This document shows positions 25,818-33,906 of a DNA stretch of 38,740 nucleotides, piece after piece. Under the pieces are notes generated by a model that searched no databases, was not told the origin of the DNA, and saw only the letters and a program-made list of their open reading frames with translations. The position numbers and the translations under genes were made by a program. The stretch is from Myxococcus llanfairpwllgwyngyllgogerychwyrndrobwllllantysiliogogogochensis (lineage in GTDB: Bacteria > Myxococcota > Myxococcia > Myxococcales > Myxococcaceae), in assembly GCF_006636215.1 (NCBI RefSeq), contig NZ_VIFM01000087.1, positions 1 through 38,740 of the forward strand. Reading direction: 5' to 3'. How positions within the stretch are numbered: position 1 is the stretch's first letter; each line of letters starts with the position of its first letter.

Positions 25818-26180
25818 GTGTTCGACCACATCGGCTTGAAGGTGAAGGACCTGGACGCCAGCGTGCGCTTCTACACCGCCGCGCTCGCGCCCCTGGGATT
25901 TGGACTGTGCTCGCGAGACGACTCGGGCGCGGGCTTTGGCCCTCCGGGTGAGCCCGCGCTGTGGCTCTACCCCACCCAGGGCGCGACGGGGCCTGGCACC
26001 CACCTGGCGTTCCGCGCCTCGCAGCACGCCGCCGTGGACCGCTTCCACGCGAGCGGGCTGGAGGCCGGCGGTCAAGACAATGGGAAGCCCGGCGTGCGCG
26101 CCGACTACAGCCCCACGTACTACGCCGCGTTCCTGAAGGACCCCGACGGCAACAACGTCGAGGCCGTCTGTCTGAAGTGA
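25818..26180 (+). CDS. VOC (glyoxalase/dioxygenase-fold) protein
   Basis: A 120-residue single-domain protein from GTG 25818, preceded by AGAGG. Family features: FDHIGLKVKDLDASVRFYTAAL at the start with metal-ligand-type His4, then THLAFRASQHAAVDRFHASG in the middle, and YYAAFLKDPDGNNVEAVC at the end with a candidate Glu ligand near 115. Members include glyoxalase-, fosfomycin- and bleomycin-resistance-like proteins; the substrate cannot be told. Likely operon with the AraC gene. Confidence 0.85.
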   Translation: MFDHIGLKVKDLDASVRFYTAALAPLGFGLCSRDDSGAGFGPPGEPALWLYPTQGATGPGTHLAFRASQHAAVDRFHASGLEAGGQDNGKPGVRADYSPTYYAAFLKDPDGNNVEAVCLK

Positions 26181-26192
26181 CTTCGGGCGAGG

Positions 26193-26221
26193 CGCTCCCG
26201 GCGTGTGGCCCACCGGGAGCG
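26193..26221. terminator. Bidirectional terminator between VOC and sulfatase genes
   Basis: CGCTCCCGG / CCGGGAGCG, 9-bp perfect stem with an 11-base loop and TTT following on the plus strand, between convergent stops at 26180 (+) and 26235 (-). Confidence 0.75.
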
Positions 26222-26234
26222 TTTCGGCGCGGTG

Positions 26235-28655
26235 CTACTGCCGCATCATCTCGTGCTGGAAGCGGGCCTCGGCCTTCTTCGTCGGGTCCGCGTGGTCCGG
26301 GTGGAAGTCCGGCTTCAGGTCGAAGTCCACGCGCAGGACGCGGCCGGTGAAGCGGGAATTGGACGGGTACTCGGGGCTTACCGCCGTGCCCTTGTCCCAG
26401 CCCACGTCGAACGTCTCATCCATGGAGTAGCCCACCGGCACCGTCCTGGGAATCTGGGCTTCCGCCACCTTCTTCCCGTCGACGAAGAGCCGCCCCGTGC
26501 CACCCGCGCCGAAGGGCTCCGGTCCGGTCTTCTCGAACTCGTAGCGGAGCACGTGCTTGCCGGGCTTCAGCGCTTCCTTGCCACGCAGATACGTCAGCTC
26601 GGGCCCGGGGAAGTTGTAGCAGAACACCGGCACGCCCTCCTTGAGGTACAGCGAGAAGCCCGCGGAGCTTCCGCCGAGCGCGACGACGGGGCCTCGGGCG
26701 TCACCCGCGGGCACCTCCACCTGGGCCGTCATCTCCCAGGAGCGGTTCTTCGTGTCCGGCCCGGCGAACTCCTGGATGCGCACGGCGCCCTCGTAATACG
26801 TCAGGCGCTCGCGCTCCGCGTAGAGCCCCGCGCGTCCCAGCGCGCGCATCTGGAAGCGGTCATCCAGCGGCAACACCTGGTAGCGCCCCGCCTCCGCCCA
26901 CCACAGGCCCACCAGCTCGATGAGCTTCTTCACCATCGGGTCGCTCAGGTTCGCGCGGTCCCTGCCCTTCATCAGGTCGTTCGACTCGGTGGGGTCCTCC
27001 ACGACGTTGTAGAGCTCCCAGTGGTCCTCGTCGAAGCTCCACCGCGCCTTGTTCTCCCACGGCTTGCGCCCGTGGTACGTCACGACCTTCCAGCCGTCGT
27101 GGTACAGGCCCCGGTTGCCGAGCATCTCGAAGTACTGGGTGACGTGGTTGGTTGGCGCCTTCGCGTCGCTGAACGAGTAGTTCATCGGGTAGCCCTCGAC
27201 GGGCTCCTGCTGCACGGAGTTGATGAAGCGCGGGGCCTCCACGCCAATCGCTTCCAGAATCGTCGGGACGATATCGATGCAGTGGTGGTACTGCGTGCGC
27301 AGCTCGCCCCTGGCTTCGATTCCGCGCGGCCAGTGGACGATGAGCGGGTTTCGCACCCCGCCGAAGTGTGTGTACTGCTTGCAGAGCTGGAACGGTGTGT
27401 TGCCCGCCATGGCCCAGCCCACCGGGTAGTGGTTGTACGAGCCGGGCTGGCCGAACTGGTCGATGCGCGCCAGGTTCTGCGCCACGGTCTCCTCGGCGTT
27501 GTTCGCCACGGACTGCTCGTTGAACAGGCCCGTCAGCGTGCCCTCACCCGAGGAGCCGTTGTCCCCGATGAAGACGAACACCAGCGTGTTGTCGAGCTGC
27601 CCCGTGCGCTCCAGGAACTCCATCAGCCGGCCGAGCTGCGCATCGGCGTGTTCGATGAAGCCCGCGTACAGCTCCGCCATGCGCGCGAAGAGGCGCTTCT
27701 CGTCGGCGGAGAGCGAGTCCCACTTCTGCACGCCCTCCAGCATGGGCGCGAGCTTCGCGTGCTCGGGGATGATGCCCAGCTTCTTCTGCTGGGCCAGCAC
27801 CTTCTCGCGGTAGGCGTCCCAGCCCAGGTCGAACTGGCCCTTGTACTTGTCCGCCCACTCAGGCGCGACGTGGTGGGGCGCGTGCGCGCACCCCAGCGCG
27901 AGCCACGTCAGCCAGGGCTTCGCCGGGTCCGCCGAGTGGTGCTGCGAAATCCAGCTCATGGCCCGGTCCACGAGGTCCGCGGACAGGTGGTAGCCCTCTT
28001 CGGGCGTGGCCGGCGGGTCGACGGCCTCGCGGTCCAGGAAGAGCTTGGGCTCCCATTGGTCGCAGTCGCCTCCGAGGAAGCCATAGAAGCGGTCGAAGCC
28101 AAAGACGGAGCCCGTGGGCCAGCGGTCATAGGGCCCGGCGATGGTCGTCTCTTCGGAAGGCGTGTTGTGCCACTTGCCAATGCAGTAGCTGGTGTAGCCG
28201 TGTTGATGGAGCATGGCGGGTACTCCCGCCTTGTCCTGCGGCTGACGGCCGTTGTAGCCGGGGAAGCCCGTGGCCAGTTCGGTGATGTTGGCCATGCCCA
28301 CGGAGTGGTGGTTGCGGCCCGTCACGAGGCAGGAGCGCGTGGGCGAGCACAGCGCGGTGGTGGTGAAGTGCGTGTAGCGCAGGCCCTGCTGTGCCAGCTT
28401 CATCAGCGTGGGCGTGCGAATCATGCCGCCGAAGGGCTCACACCAGCCGAAGCCGACGTCGTCCAGGATGACGTAGAGGATGTTGGGCGCGTCCTTCGGC
28501 GCCTTGGGTGGCATCGGGAAGGCCGGCTCTGATTCCTCGTACGTGCGACCAATCCGGCCAGGGAAGCGCTCTCCCTCCCGGTAGGTCTTCATCGTGTCCG
28601 CTTTCACACCACCGCCACCGTTGCCACCCTGATTCTTGCGCTTGTCCTTGCTCAT
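26235..28655 (-). CDS. Arylsulfatase (sulfatase family)
   Basis: 806 residues, start supported by GGGAGGCCTGT before ATG. It hydrolyses sulfate esters. Metal ligands are Asp65-Asp66 (YVILDDVGFG); the formylglycine signature is CSPTR at 103-107, with Cys103 to be oxidised to formylglycine by a maturation enzyme that is not in this window. GKWH (160-163), His258/His261 and Asp365-Asn366 (FIGDNGSSG) complete the active site. The C-terminal 200 residues form the beta-rich extension seen in long (about 780-residue) bacterial arylsulfatases. The N-terminus is Lys/Asn/Gly-rich with no signal peptide, so it may be cytoplasmic, as in several homologues of this length. No transporter or carbohydrate genes nearby show its substrate. 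Confidence 0.92.
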   Translation of the reverse strand: MSKDKRKNQGGNGGGGVKADTMKTYREGERFPGRIGRTYEESEPAFPMPPKAPKDAPNILYVILDDVGFGWCEPFGGMIRTPTLMKLAQQGLRYTHFTTTALCSPTRSCLVTGRNHHSVGMANITELATGFPGYNGRQPQDKAGVPAMLHQHGYTSYCIGKWHNTPSEETTIAGPYDRWPTGSVFGFDRFYGFLGGDCDQWEPKLFLDREAVDPPATPEEGYHLSADLVDRAMSWISQHHSADPAKPWLTWLALGCAHAPHHVAPEWADKYKGQFDLGWDAYREKVLAQQKKLGIIPEHAKLAPMLEGVQKWDSLSADEKRLFARMAELYAGFIEHADAQLGRLMEFLERTGQLDNTLVFVFIGDNGSSGEGTLTGLFNEQSVANNAEETVAQNLARIDQFGQPGSYNHYPVGWAMAGNTPFQLCKQYTHFGGVRNPLIVHWPRGIEARGELRTQYHHCIDIVPTILEAIGVEAPRFINSVQQEPVEGYPMNYSFSDAKAPTNHVTQYFEMLGNRGLYHDGWKVVTYHGRKPWENKARWSFDEDHWELYNVVEDPTESNDLMKGRDRANLSDPMVKKLIELVGLWWAEAGRYQVLPLDDRFQMRALGRAGLYAERERLTYYEGAVRIQEFAGPDTKNRSWEMTAQVEVPAGDARGPVVALGGSSAGFSLYLKEGVPVFCYNFPGPELTYLRGKEALKPGKHVLRYEFEKTGPEPFGAGGTGRLFVDGKKVAEAQIPRTVPVGYSMDETFDVGWDKGTAVSPEYPSNSRFTGRVLRVDFDLKPDFHPDHADPTKKAEARFQHEMMRQ

Positions 28656-28785
28656 ACAGGCCTCCCGGGCACCGCCTGAAGGTGAAGGGCCGCGTGAACG
28701 ACGGCATCGGCCTGGCGGCTCGGGCGGACGAGGGGTCGAGCGGAGGGCGTGTCAGGTCACCGGAGCGGACTCGGTGCTCCTGGAG

Positions 28786-29217
28786 CTAGCGCCTCGGAGT
28801 CCTCTTCCTTCGCGCGCCCGTCGTCGGGGCGGACGCGGCGGCGCGCAGGATGCGGCGGAAGGTGGGGCATTCCAGGTGGCTCGGCGCGGGGCAGACTGCG
28901 GCGTGCCGAAGGCCGTCGCGCATGATGCCGAGCTCGCGAATCGTCCTGTCGAGTTCCTCCGCCTTGGCCACGAGCAGGGGTCGGTCGATGCGCAGCCGCC
29001 CGTCCGGCGCGAACATGTGCGCGATGTCATCGAGCGAGAAGCCGGCGGCGCGCCCCAGTGAAATCAGCGCCAGTCGCTCCAGGACATCGGGAGCGAACAG
29101 CCGGCGCAGGCCCCGCCTGCCGGTGGAGGCAAGCAGCCCCTTCCCTTCATAGAACCGCAGCGTCGAGGCGGGAACGCCGGACCGCCGCGCCACCTCCGTG
29201 ATGTCCAGGTCTCTCAC
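28786..29217 (-). CDS. MerR-family regulator
   Basis: 143 residues from GTG 29217, preceded by GAGG; a much longer open frame to 30081 is a shadow of the methyltransferase. The N-terminal winged helix (DITEVARRSGVPASTLRFYE, residues 5-24; then KGLLASTGRRGLRRLF) is typical MerR, followed by a dimerisation helix (about 80-105). Near the C-terminus are Cys109 and Cys117 in CPAPSHLECP. This differs from the four-Cys [2Fe-2S] site of SoxR, so the sensor could be a two-Cys redox or metal switch. It is divergent from the methyltransferase; the SoxR-like operator between them overlaps its own leader and suggests autoregulation. Confidence 0.85.
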   Translation of the reverse strand: MRDLDITEVARRSGVPASTLRFYEGKGLLASTGRRGLRRLFAPDVLERLALISLGRAAGFSLDDIAHMFAPDGRLRIDRPLLVAKAEELDRTIRELGIMRDGLRHAAVCPAPSHLECPTFRRILRAAASAPTTGARRKRTPRR

Positions 29218-29221
29218 CTGC

Positions 29222-29252
29222 TTGACCTCAAGTCGACTTGAAGTGGCACAGT
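29222..29252 (+). promoter_or_regulatory. MerR/SoxR-type promoter with 19-bp spacer and dyad
   Basis: TTGACC (-35, 29222-29227), a 19-base spacer containing TCAAGTCGACTTGAAG, then CACAGT (-10, 29247-29252). The 18-bp dyad 29226-29243 has eight of nine matched pairs. Placement matches the E. coli soxS promoter (TTTACC, TCAAGT-TA-ACTTGA, 19-base spacer). It points towards the methyltransferase at 29293. The over-long spacer is the hallmark of promoters activated by MerR-family DNA distortion. Confidence 0.7.
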
Positions 29253-29292
29253 CGAGCTTACGCTGCCTGAAGGCAAGTCGGAGGAGACATCC

Positions 29293-30153
29293 ATGACCGC
29301 GACGAACCCACTTGGAGACGAGCAGACGAAACTCTGGAACGGCACCGCCGGACACGCCTGGGTCGACATGCAGGAGTTGATCGACTCCATGTACAAGCCG
29401 CTCGAGGACATGCTCGTGGCGGCGGTGTCCCCGGACTCTGGAGGCCGGGTGCTCGACATCGGCTGTGGCACGGGCGGCACCACGCTCGCCGTCGCTCGAC
29501 GGTTGGGGGCACAAGGTCGCTGTCTCGGCATCGACATCTCGGACCCGATGCTCGCCACCGCTCGGGCGAGGGCGGAGCGGGAAGGCACGCCGGCGCGGTT
29601 CGTCCACGCCAACGCGCAGAGCCATGTGTTCGAGCCCGCGAGCTTCGACCAGCTCATCTCTCGCTTCGGCGTCATGTTCTTCGATGACCCGGTCCGGGCC
29701 TTCACAAACCTGAGAAGTGCCGCGAGGGACGGCGCGGAGCTCCGGTTCATCGCCTGGCGGAGTGCCGCGGAGAATCCGTTCATGACCACCTCCGAGCGCA
29801 CGGCGGCACCGCTCCTGCCCAACCTCCCCGCCCGTCGGCCGGGTGGTCCGGGACAGTTCGCCTTCGCGGACCCGCACCGGGTGCAATCCATCCTGGAGGA
29901 GAGCGGCTGGGCCGAAGTCGAACTCCGGCCCATCGACGTCGAGTGCGCCTTTCCCGAGAAGGAGCTGGTCCGTTACCTGTCCCGGCTCGGGCCCGTCGGA
30001 ATGTTCCTCCAGGAGACGGACGAGCGGACTCGCACCAAGGTTGTCGATGCGGTCCGCGTCGCCTTCGAGCCCTTCGTGCATGGCACGGAGGTCCGCTTCA
30101 CCGCGGCCTGCTGGTGGATATGCGCTCGGGCGCCATCCGCGTCAGTCGGCTAG
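29293..30153 (+). CDS. Class I SAM-dependent methyltransferase
   Basis: 286 residues, ribosome site GGAGGAG. Motif I VLDIGCGTGG (53-62) binds SAM; Asp81 (LGIDIS) contacts the ribose, and FDQLISRFGVMFFDDP is the post-motif region. The fold is of the Methyltransf_25/UbiE-like group, and the acceptor is unknown. It is divergent from a MerR gene and probably induced by it through the SoxR-like promoter, which hints at a role in response to a toxic or redox-active small molecule (inference). The last dozen residues after AACWWI look unlike relatives, but no frameshift is evident. Confidence 0.88.
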   Translation: MTATNPLGDEQTKLWNGTAGHAWVDMQELIDSMYKPLEDMLVAAVSPDSGGRVLDIGCGTGGTTLAVARRLGAQGRCLGIDISDPMLATARARAEREGTPARFVHANAQSHVFEPASFDQLISRFGVMFFDDPVRAFTNLRSAARDGAELRFIAWRSAAENPFMTTSERTAAPLLPNLPARRPGGPGQFAFADPHRVQSILEESGWAEVELRPIDVECAFPEKELVRYLSRLGPVGMFLQETDERTRTKVVDAVRVAFEPFVHGTEVRFTAACWWICARAPSASVG

Positions 30154-30408
30154 CAGCATCAACAATGCCGCCTGGGCTTTCGGTGGCAGGTCGACAGCGG
30201 CCCGCCCCTGGGAACACCTGGGCGAGCCGCTTCAATCAAACGCACATCATCATCCAGACACATCAAATCCCATTCCAGGCCGAAAGGACAGCCAGCATCA
30301 CACGCATTCCCTGACAAACAAAAGGGCTCCCACCCCATGTCATTCCTGACTCGACTATTCCCAGACACAGAGGTCAGGCAGAATCCCCTCCATCCCTGGA
30401 GGCCCACA

Positions 30409-30861
30409 ATGTCATACCCTGCAATGCCCCGCCGGAGCCTTGTCGCTGTCCTCGCAGCAAGCCTGTCGCTGACGGCCTGTGGCGGTATGCCCGAGGGCGA
30501 GCCGAGCGCGGGTGAGCCCATCCCCGAGGATGTGGGCACTGCAAGCAAGGCACTGGTCGTCCCTGTGGCGACATTGATCTGTACCCGTCCCGTGGGTGGG
30601 AGCCTGGGTTGTGTCGCTTCGGCATCGGGCGGCGTCGCGCCCTACACCTTCTACTGGGGGCAACAGACGTACCGCTACGACACCAACAAGGTCTACACCT
30701 CGCTCTTCAACCCCGGAACCACGCTGCGCGGCTATGGCTGCTACGCTCCCACCGAGACATTCCCCGGGGACACCTCCATCAAACCCAAGGTGTATGTGGT
30801 CGACTCCACGGGAGCCCAGTCGAGCACCGTCGTTCACCCAGACTGGGTCCCCTGCAGTTGA
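30409..30861 (+). CDS. Small lipoprotein with PKD/Ig-like domain
   Basis: The frame opens at 30337, but ATG 30409 has GGAGG seven bases upstream and begins a lipoprotein signal (MPRRSLVAVLAASLSLTAC, Cys near 24). The product has 150 residues. The mature start CGGMPEGEPS recalls other lipoproteins in this window. From about 50 to 150 a single beta-sandwich is likely: CVASASGGVAPYTFYWG is the typical PKD/Ig-like turn and Trp, and paired Cys may form disulfides. It is probably surface-exposed; function unknown. The upstream 255-base gap (30154-30408) is visibly less GC-rich than its surroundings and probably holds the promoter, but no convincing box was found. Confidence 0.7.
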   Translation: MSYPAMPRRSLVAVLAASLSLTACGGMPEGEPSAGEPIPEDVGTASKALVVPVATLICTRPVGGSLGCVASASGGVAPYTFYWGQQTYRYDTNKVYTSLFNPGTTLRGYGCYAPTETFPGDTSIKPKVYVVDSTGAQSSTVVHPDWVPCS

Positions 30862-30885
30862 GCTGTTCGCTGACCGCACCCGGTA

Positions 30886-30914
30886 GCAGCTCATCCAGGA
30901 CCTGGATGAGCTGC
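30886..30914. terminator. Perfect 29-base inverted repeat after small lipoprotein gene
   Basis: GCAGCTCATCCAGG-a-CCTGGATGAGCTGC, 14-bp perfect arms around one central base, 25 bases after the stop at 30861 and followed by GTGTATTTC. Most likely a terminator; the minimal spacer would also fit a dimeric protein-binding site. Confidence 0.6.
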
Positions 30915-31015
30915 GTGTATTTCGTGGATTCCTCGCATGGACTCCTCATACGCAACGAGCGACAAGCAGACCGTGAGCATCGGCGCAGGGGATTGTCCTA
31001 GAGTCATGTCGCCTT

Positions 31016-31039
31016 GAGCCCCGAAGTGTGCGGGGGCTC
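31016..31039 (+). promoter_or_regulatory. Leader hairpin before LVIVD lipoprotein gene
   Basis: GAGCCCC / GGGGCTC, 7-bp stem with a 10-base loop, followed by TTCCTT, a few bases before the GGAGAG ribosome site for ATG 31058. Could attenuate or modulate translation. Confidence 0.35.
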
Positions 31040-31057
31040 TTCCTTGGAGAGACATCG

Positions 31058-32665
31058 ATGACTGGGATGAAGCAAGGTCTCCGCACCGCGGGACTGATGG
31101 GCCTCCTGGCCCTGGCCGGCTGTGACTCGGACCCGAAGGCGGAGCCGTGGGACGGGCTGTACACGCCGCTGAAGGAGCAGGGAGACATCATCGCGGACAC
31201 CGGTCCGTTCGCGACCTGCACGGTGCGAAAGGACATCTCCGCCCCCTGCGGCTCACCCGAGGTCTTCGACCTCTCCTCGTGCAATCGAGCGTCCCTGGAC
31301 ACACTCGAGCGAGAGGGCGCCGTCTACCGTGGCGTGGTCCGCGTCGAATACATGCAGCCACAAAGGGAGATGGCCACCGCGGCCGTGGGCCTCCGACTGA
31401 GCCCCGATGGGCGACAGGTGGAGTTCCTCAACGGGATAGCCTCCAGTTCATCCCAGCTCGGCGACGGGCAGTTCTCCGCGTCGATGGGCTACACCAACAC
31501 GGCCTCTGGTGTGTACTTCGAACAGTTCGCATTGGGCTGCGAGGCGGTGTCTCCCCGGGAGTTCGTGGGCTGCTACAGCTATTGCGCGGATGGCTCCACC
31601 TATGTGCATGGAACCTTCCGCGCCGAGCGGATGAGCTGGGCTCGCGGCGAGGCAGAGTCCTCGGGCGGATTGAAGCTGCGCTCCGAGTCCTACGTGGAGC
31701 TGGGACAGTCCGTGGACGTCTTTGTCGCGAAGGACCATGCCTACGTGGTGTCCATCCAGCGCCGTGGAGAGCCGGGCGGGCTGACGGTCTTCGACGTGAA
31801 GGACCGGCGACGGCCCGTCTTCAAGACGTCCATCAGCCTGCCGGGCGACAACTACTGGAACGGCGTGTGGTCAAAGGGCGACGCGCTCTATGTCGCCAGC
31901 GCCAGCTCCGGCCTCATCGTCTTCGACATCTCGAATCCAGCCAGTCCCGTCTTTCTCCAGAGCTACCCGGGCGGAGGGCCCCTCGACATCCACACGGTGC
32001 TGGTCGATGGAGACCGGCTCTATGCGATGTCCACCGGACGGAACGCCGAGGTGCTGCTCTTTGATGTGACCACCCCCACCGAGCCACGACTCCTGCACCG
32101 CGAGAGCCTGGGCGGCATCGGGACCGGCGTCTATGGCGTGCCACACGACGCCTTCGCGTACGGAGACCGCCTCTATGTGAGTCACATGAGCGGCGGCTAC
32201 CAGATTCTCGACGTGCGCAACCCGGAGAACTTCGAGCACCTGGGCGAGTACACCTACTACGGCGCGGTGAGCCATCACAGCGCGGTGGGCACCCTGGGCG
32301 GACACACGGTGGCGTTCGAGGGCGGCGAGCGACAGGGCGCCCACCTGCGTGTGCTGAAGGTGGATGACCCGACGAACATCGAGCTCATCGGAGAGTTCAA
32401 GCTGCGCGACGTCGCCTCCATCCACAACATGCTGCTGGTGGGCACGCGCCTGTACATCGCCTGGTACCATGAGGGCCTGCGCGTGCTGGATGTCTCCAAT
32501 CCCACGAAGCCCCGACAGGTGGCTCACTTCAACACCTACAGGGAGTCAGACCCCAAGCGCGAGGACGGCCAGTACGAGGGCGCGCTCGGCATTCGCGTGC
32601 CAGGAGATGGGCACGTGTACGTGGTGGATGACGCACGAGGGTTGCTCATCTTCGACGAGCCCTGA
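31058..32665 (+). CDS. LVIVD-repeat beta-propeller lipoprotein
   Basis: ATG 31058 is preferred over the upstream 31028 because GGAGAG precedes it; 535 residues. The lipoprotein signal ends LLALAGC (Cys near 22). Residues 30-200 form a Cys-containing N-terminal region with no family assigned. From about 215 onward there are repeated propeller blades with the LVIVD pattern: LTVFDVKDRRRPVF, LIVFDISNPASPVF, VLLFDVTTPTEPRL, YQILDVRNPENFEH, LRVLDVSNPTKPRQ and LLIFDEP. Such propellers act as extracellular binding scaffolds; no catalytic residues are seen. It faces the SUKH gene, with the hairpin-bearing repeat copy at 32676 between them. Confidence 0.85.
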   Translation: MTGMKQGLRTAGLMGLLALAGCDSDPKAEPWDGLYTPLKEQGDIIADTGPFATCTVRKDISAPCGSPEVFDLSSCNRASLDTLEREGAVYRGVVRVEYMQPQREMATAAVGLRLSPDGRQVEFLNGIASSSSQLGDGQFSASMGYTNTASGVYFEQFALGCEAVSPREFVGCYSYCADGSTYVHGTFRAERMSWARGEAESSGGLKLRSESYVELGQSVDVFVAKDHAYVVSIQRRGEPGGLTVFDVKDRRRPVFKTSISLPGDNYWNGVWSKGDALYVASASSGLIVFDISNPASPVFLQSYPGGGPLDIHTVLVDGDRLYAMSTGRNAEVLLFDVTTPTEPRLLHRESLGGIGTGVYGVPHDAFAYGDRLYVSHMSGGYQILDVRNPENFEHLGEYTYYGAVSHHSAVGTLGGHTVAFEGGERQGAHLRVLKVDDPTNIELIGEFKLRDVASIHNMLLVGTRLYIAWYHEGLRVLDVSNPTKPRQVAHFNTYRESDPKREDGQYEGALGIRVPGDGHVYVVDDARGLLIFDEP

Positions 32666-32675
32666 GCGACGCACC

Positions 32676-32754
32676 CGCCCGGGGCCGCCGTTGAGGGCCC
32701 CGGTTCGAGGCGCGGAGGCCCGGTCGGTTCGACGGCGCATTGGCGTACCAGCGC
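32676..32754. repeat. Direct repeat copy A (orphan GH16 tail plus hairpin)
   Basis: About 88% identical over 79/80 bases to 33827-33906, with one single-base indel. On the minus strand it still encodes RWYANAPSN, the C-terminus of the GH16 gene, but the stop codon is changed to CGA. It includes hairpin CCGGGGCC/GGCCCCGG (32679-32703), which may end the LVIVD and SUKH transcripts. Confidence 0.85.
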
Positions 32755-32798
32755 CAGGTGGATAAGGACCGACCTGAACAGGATTCGCCCGACACGGC

Positions 32799-33749
32799 TC
32801 ACAGTGGCACGGTAGCGCCGAGCAGTTCGAGCACCGCCGCGCCTTCGGGCGTATCGGCGACGAGCGGCGCCGTCAACTGGCCAAGGTCGCGCGCCGCGCG
32901 AGCGAGCTCGACGACATGCTCGTTCGTCTCGCCGGCGATCCACCATTCCGACGAATCCTCATCGGCGACAATCCAGATCCAACCACCCTCCGCCAGGCTG
33001 AAGTCGTGGAGCGTGGCTTTCGTCGCGTACGCGCGTGAATAGGAAGAGAATCGCTCCTTGAGCGCCGCATGCGCTTCAGCGCTGAATGGCCCCTGCGACG
33101 CTCGCAACCAGCGACCATTCCTGAAGGGCTGCACCGGGCACGCCGCTGCGGAGCGCGCGAGGTCGGCGTTCTTTCCCCAGAACGAATACGGCACCATGTC
33201 CTGGTGGAGGTACCCGTCCAAGAACGCTTCGAAGAGCCACGACGAGAAGGAACGCGGGGGTGACCAACCACGGTCGCGGTGGTGTTCATGGACAGGCGGG
33301 TCGCGCGAACCGTCCAGTTCGAAGAACACGCGCCACTGGCGCATGACATCGGTTTGGAAATAGACCAGCGGCCCGTGGAGAGCGCTCGGAGGCGTGATGC
33401 CATCGAGCTCGTCGTCAGTCGCGCGCTCGACGGAGGGCAGCACGGACGTCAGCGTCTCGAGCGTGCCATCGCGGTATTCGGCCCACAGGTCCGGAAGCGA
33501 CACCTCCCATTCATCGTCGGTCACGCGTCCGACGATGACGGCTCCTGGCTCGGGGGCATTCCACACCCTGCGTTGGTATTCATTGGGCGCCATCGGAATG
33601 GTCGCAAGGCCGGTGAAGAACTCGCGCACGACGGCGGGAAGCGAGCGGCCGGACCGCGCCTCCCAAGCCTCGACTTCACGGAGTCGCTCGGGACAGGTCG
33701 ACGGCTCCACCACGAGAAGCAGATAGAGAGGCTGGAGCGGTGAAAGCAT
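32799..33749 (-). CDS. SUKH (SMI1/KNR4)-like protein
   Basis: 316 residues from ATG 33749; no clear ribosome site. The N-terminal region (ERLREVEAWEARSGRSLPAVVREFF, then RVWNAPEPGAVI and DLWAEYRDG) fits the opening of SUKH domains, where an amphipathic helix is followed by L-P-x-x-x-x-x-F. SUKH proteins are commonly immunity proteins against polymorphic nuclease toxins. The second half (about 145-316) has many Trp residues (GRWLRASQGPF, GGWIWIVADEDSSEWWIAG) and may be a second, diverged unit. No cognate toxin is adjacent; the large protein at 35411 is a speculative partner. Base composition looks somewhat less GC-rich than neighbours, and it lies between two direct repeats. Confidence 0.65.
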   Translation of the reverse strand: MLSPLQPLYLLLVVEPSTCPERLREVEAWEARSGRSLPAVVREFFTGLATIPMAPNEYQRRVWNAPEPGAVIVGRVTDDEWEVSLPDLWAEYRDGTLETLTSVLPSVERATDDELDGITPPSALHGPLVYFQTDVMRQWRVFFELDGSRDPPVHEHHRDRGWSPPRSFSSWLFEAFLDGYLHQDMVPYSFWGKNADLARSAAACPVQPFRNGRWLRASQGPFSAEAHAALKERFSSYSRAYATKATLHDFSLAEGGWIWIVADEDSSEWWIAGETNEHVVELARAARDLGQLTAPLVADTPEGAAVLELLGATVPL

Positions 33750-33826
33750 GAGCCCGACACTCTAACGAGAGGGCGCCGGGTCAGCGAGGGAGCAGGCGAT
33801 GCTCGCCTGGCCCGAAGAGGGTCGGT

Positions 33827-33906
33827 CGCCCGGGGCCGCCGTGGACGGCCCCGGTTGGAGGCATGGAGACCCCGGTCAGTTCGACGGCGCGTTGGCGTAC
33901 CAGCGC
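33827..33906. repeat. Direct repeat copy B (3' end of GH16 gene plus terminator)
   Basis: The parent copy of the repeat: the last ten codons and stop of the GH16 gene plus its downstream hairpin CCGGGGCCG/CGGCCCCGG (33830-33854, 9-bp stem), which serves as the GH16 terminator on the minus strand. Copy A is at 32676-32754 in the same orientation. Confidence 0.85.

Noticed and set aside
26205-28532. 775-codon open frame on the plus strand
   Set aside because: Antisense to the arylsulfatase, whose catalytic motifs are intact; the translation is Arg/His/Val/Leu-rich with no domain.
28786-30081. Single 431-residue protein including the MerR domain
   Set aside because: Only the last 143 residues form a protein family (MerR); the rest is antisense to the methyltransferase. 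A GTG with GAGG at 29217 gives a normal MerR length.
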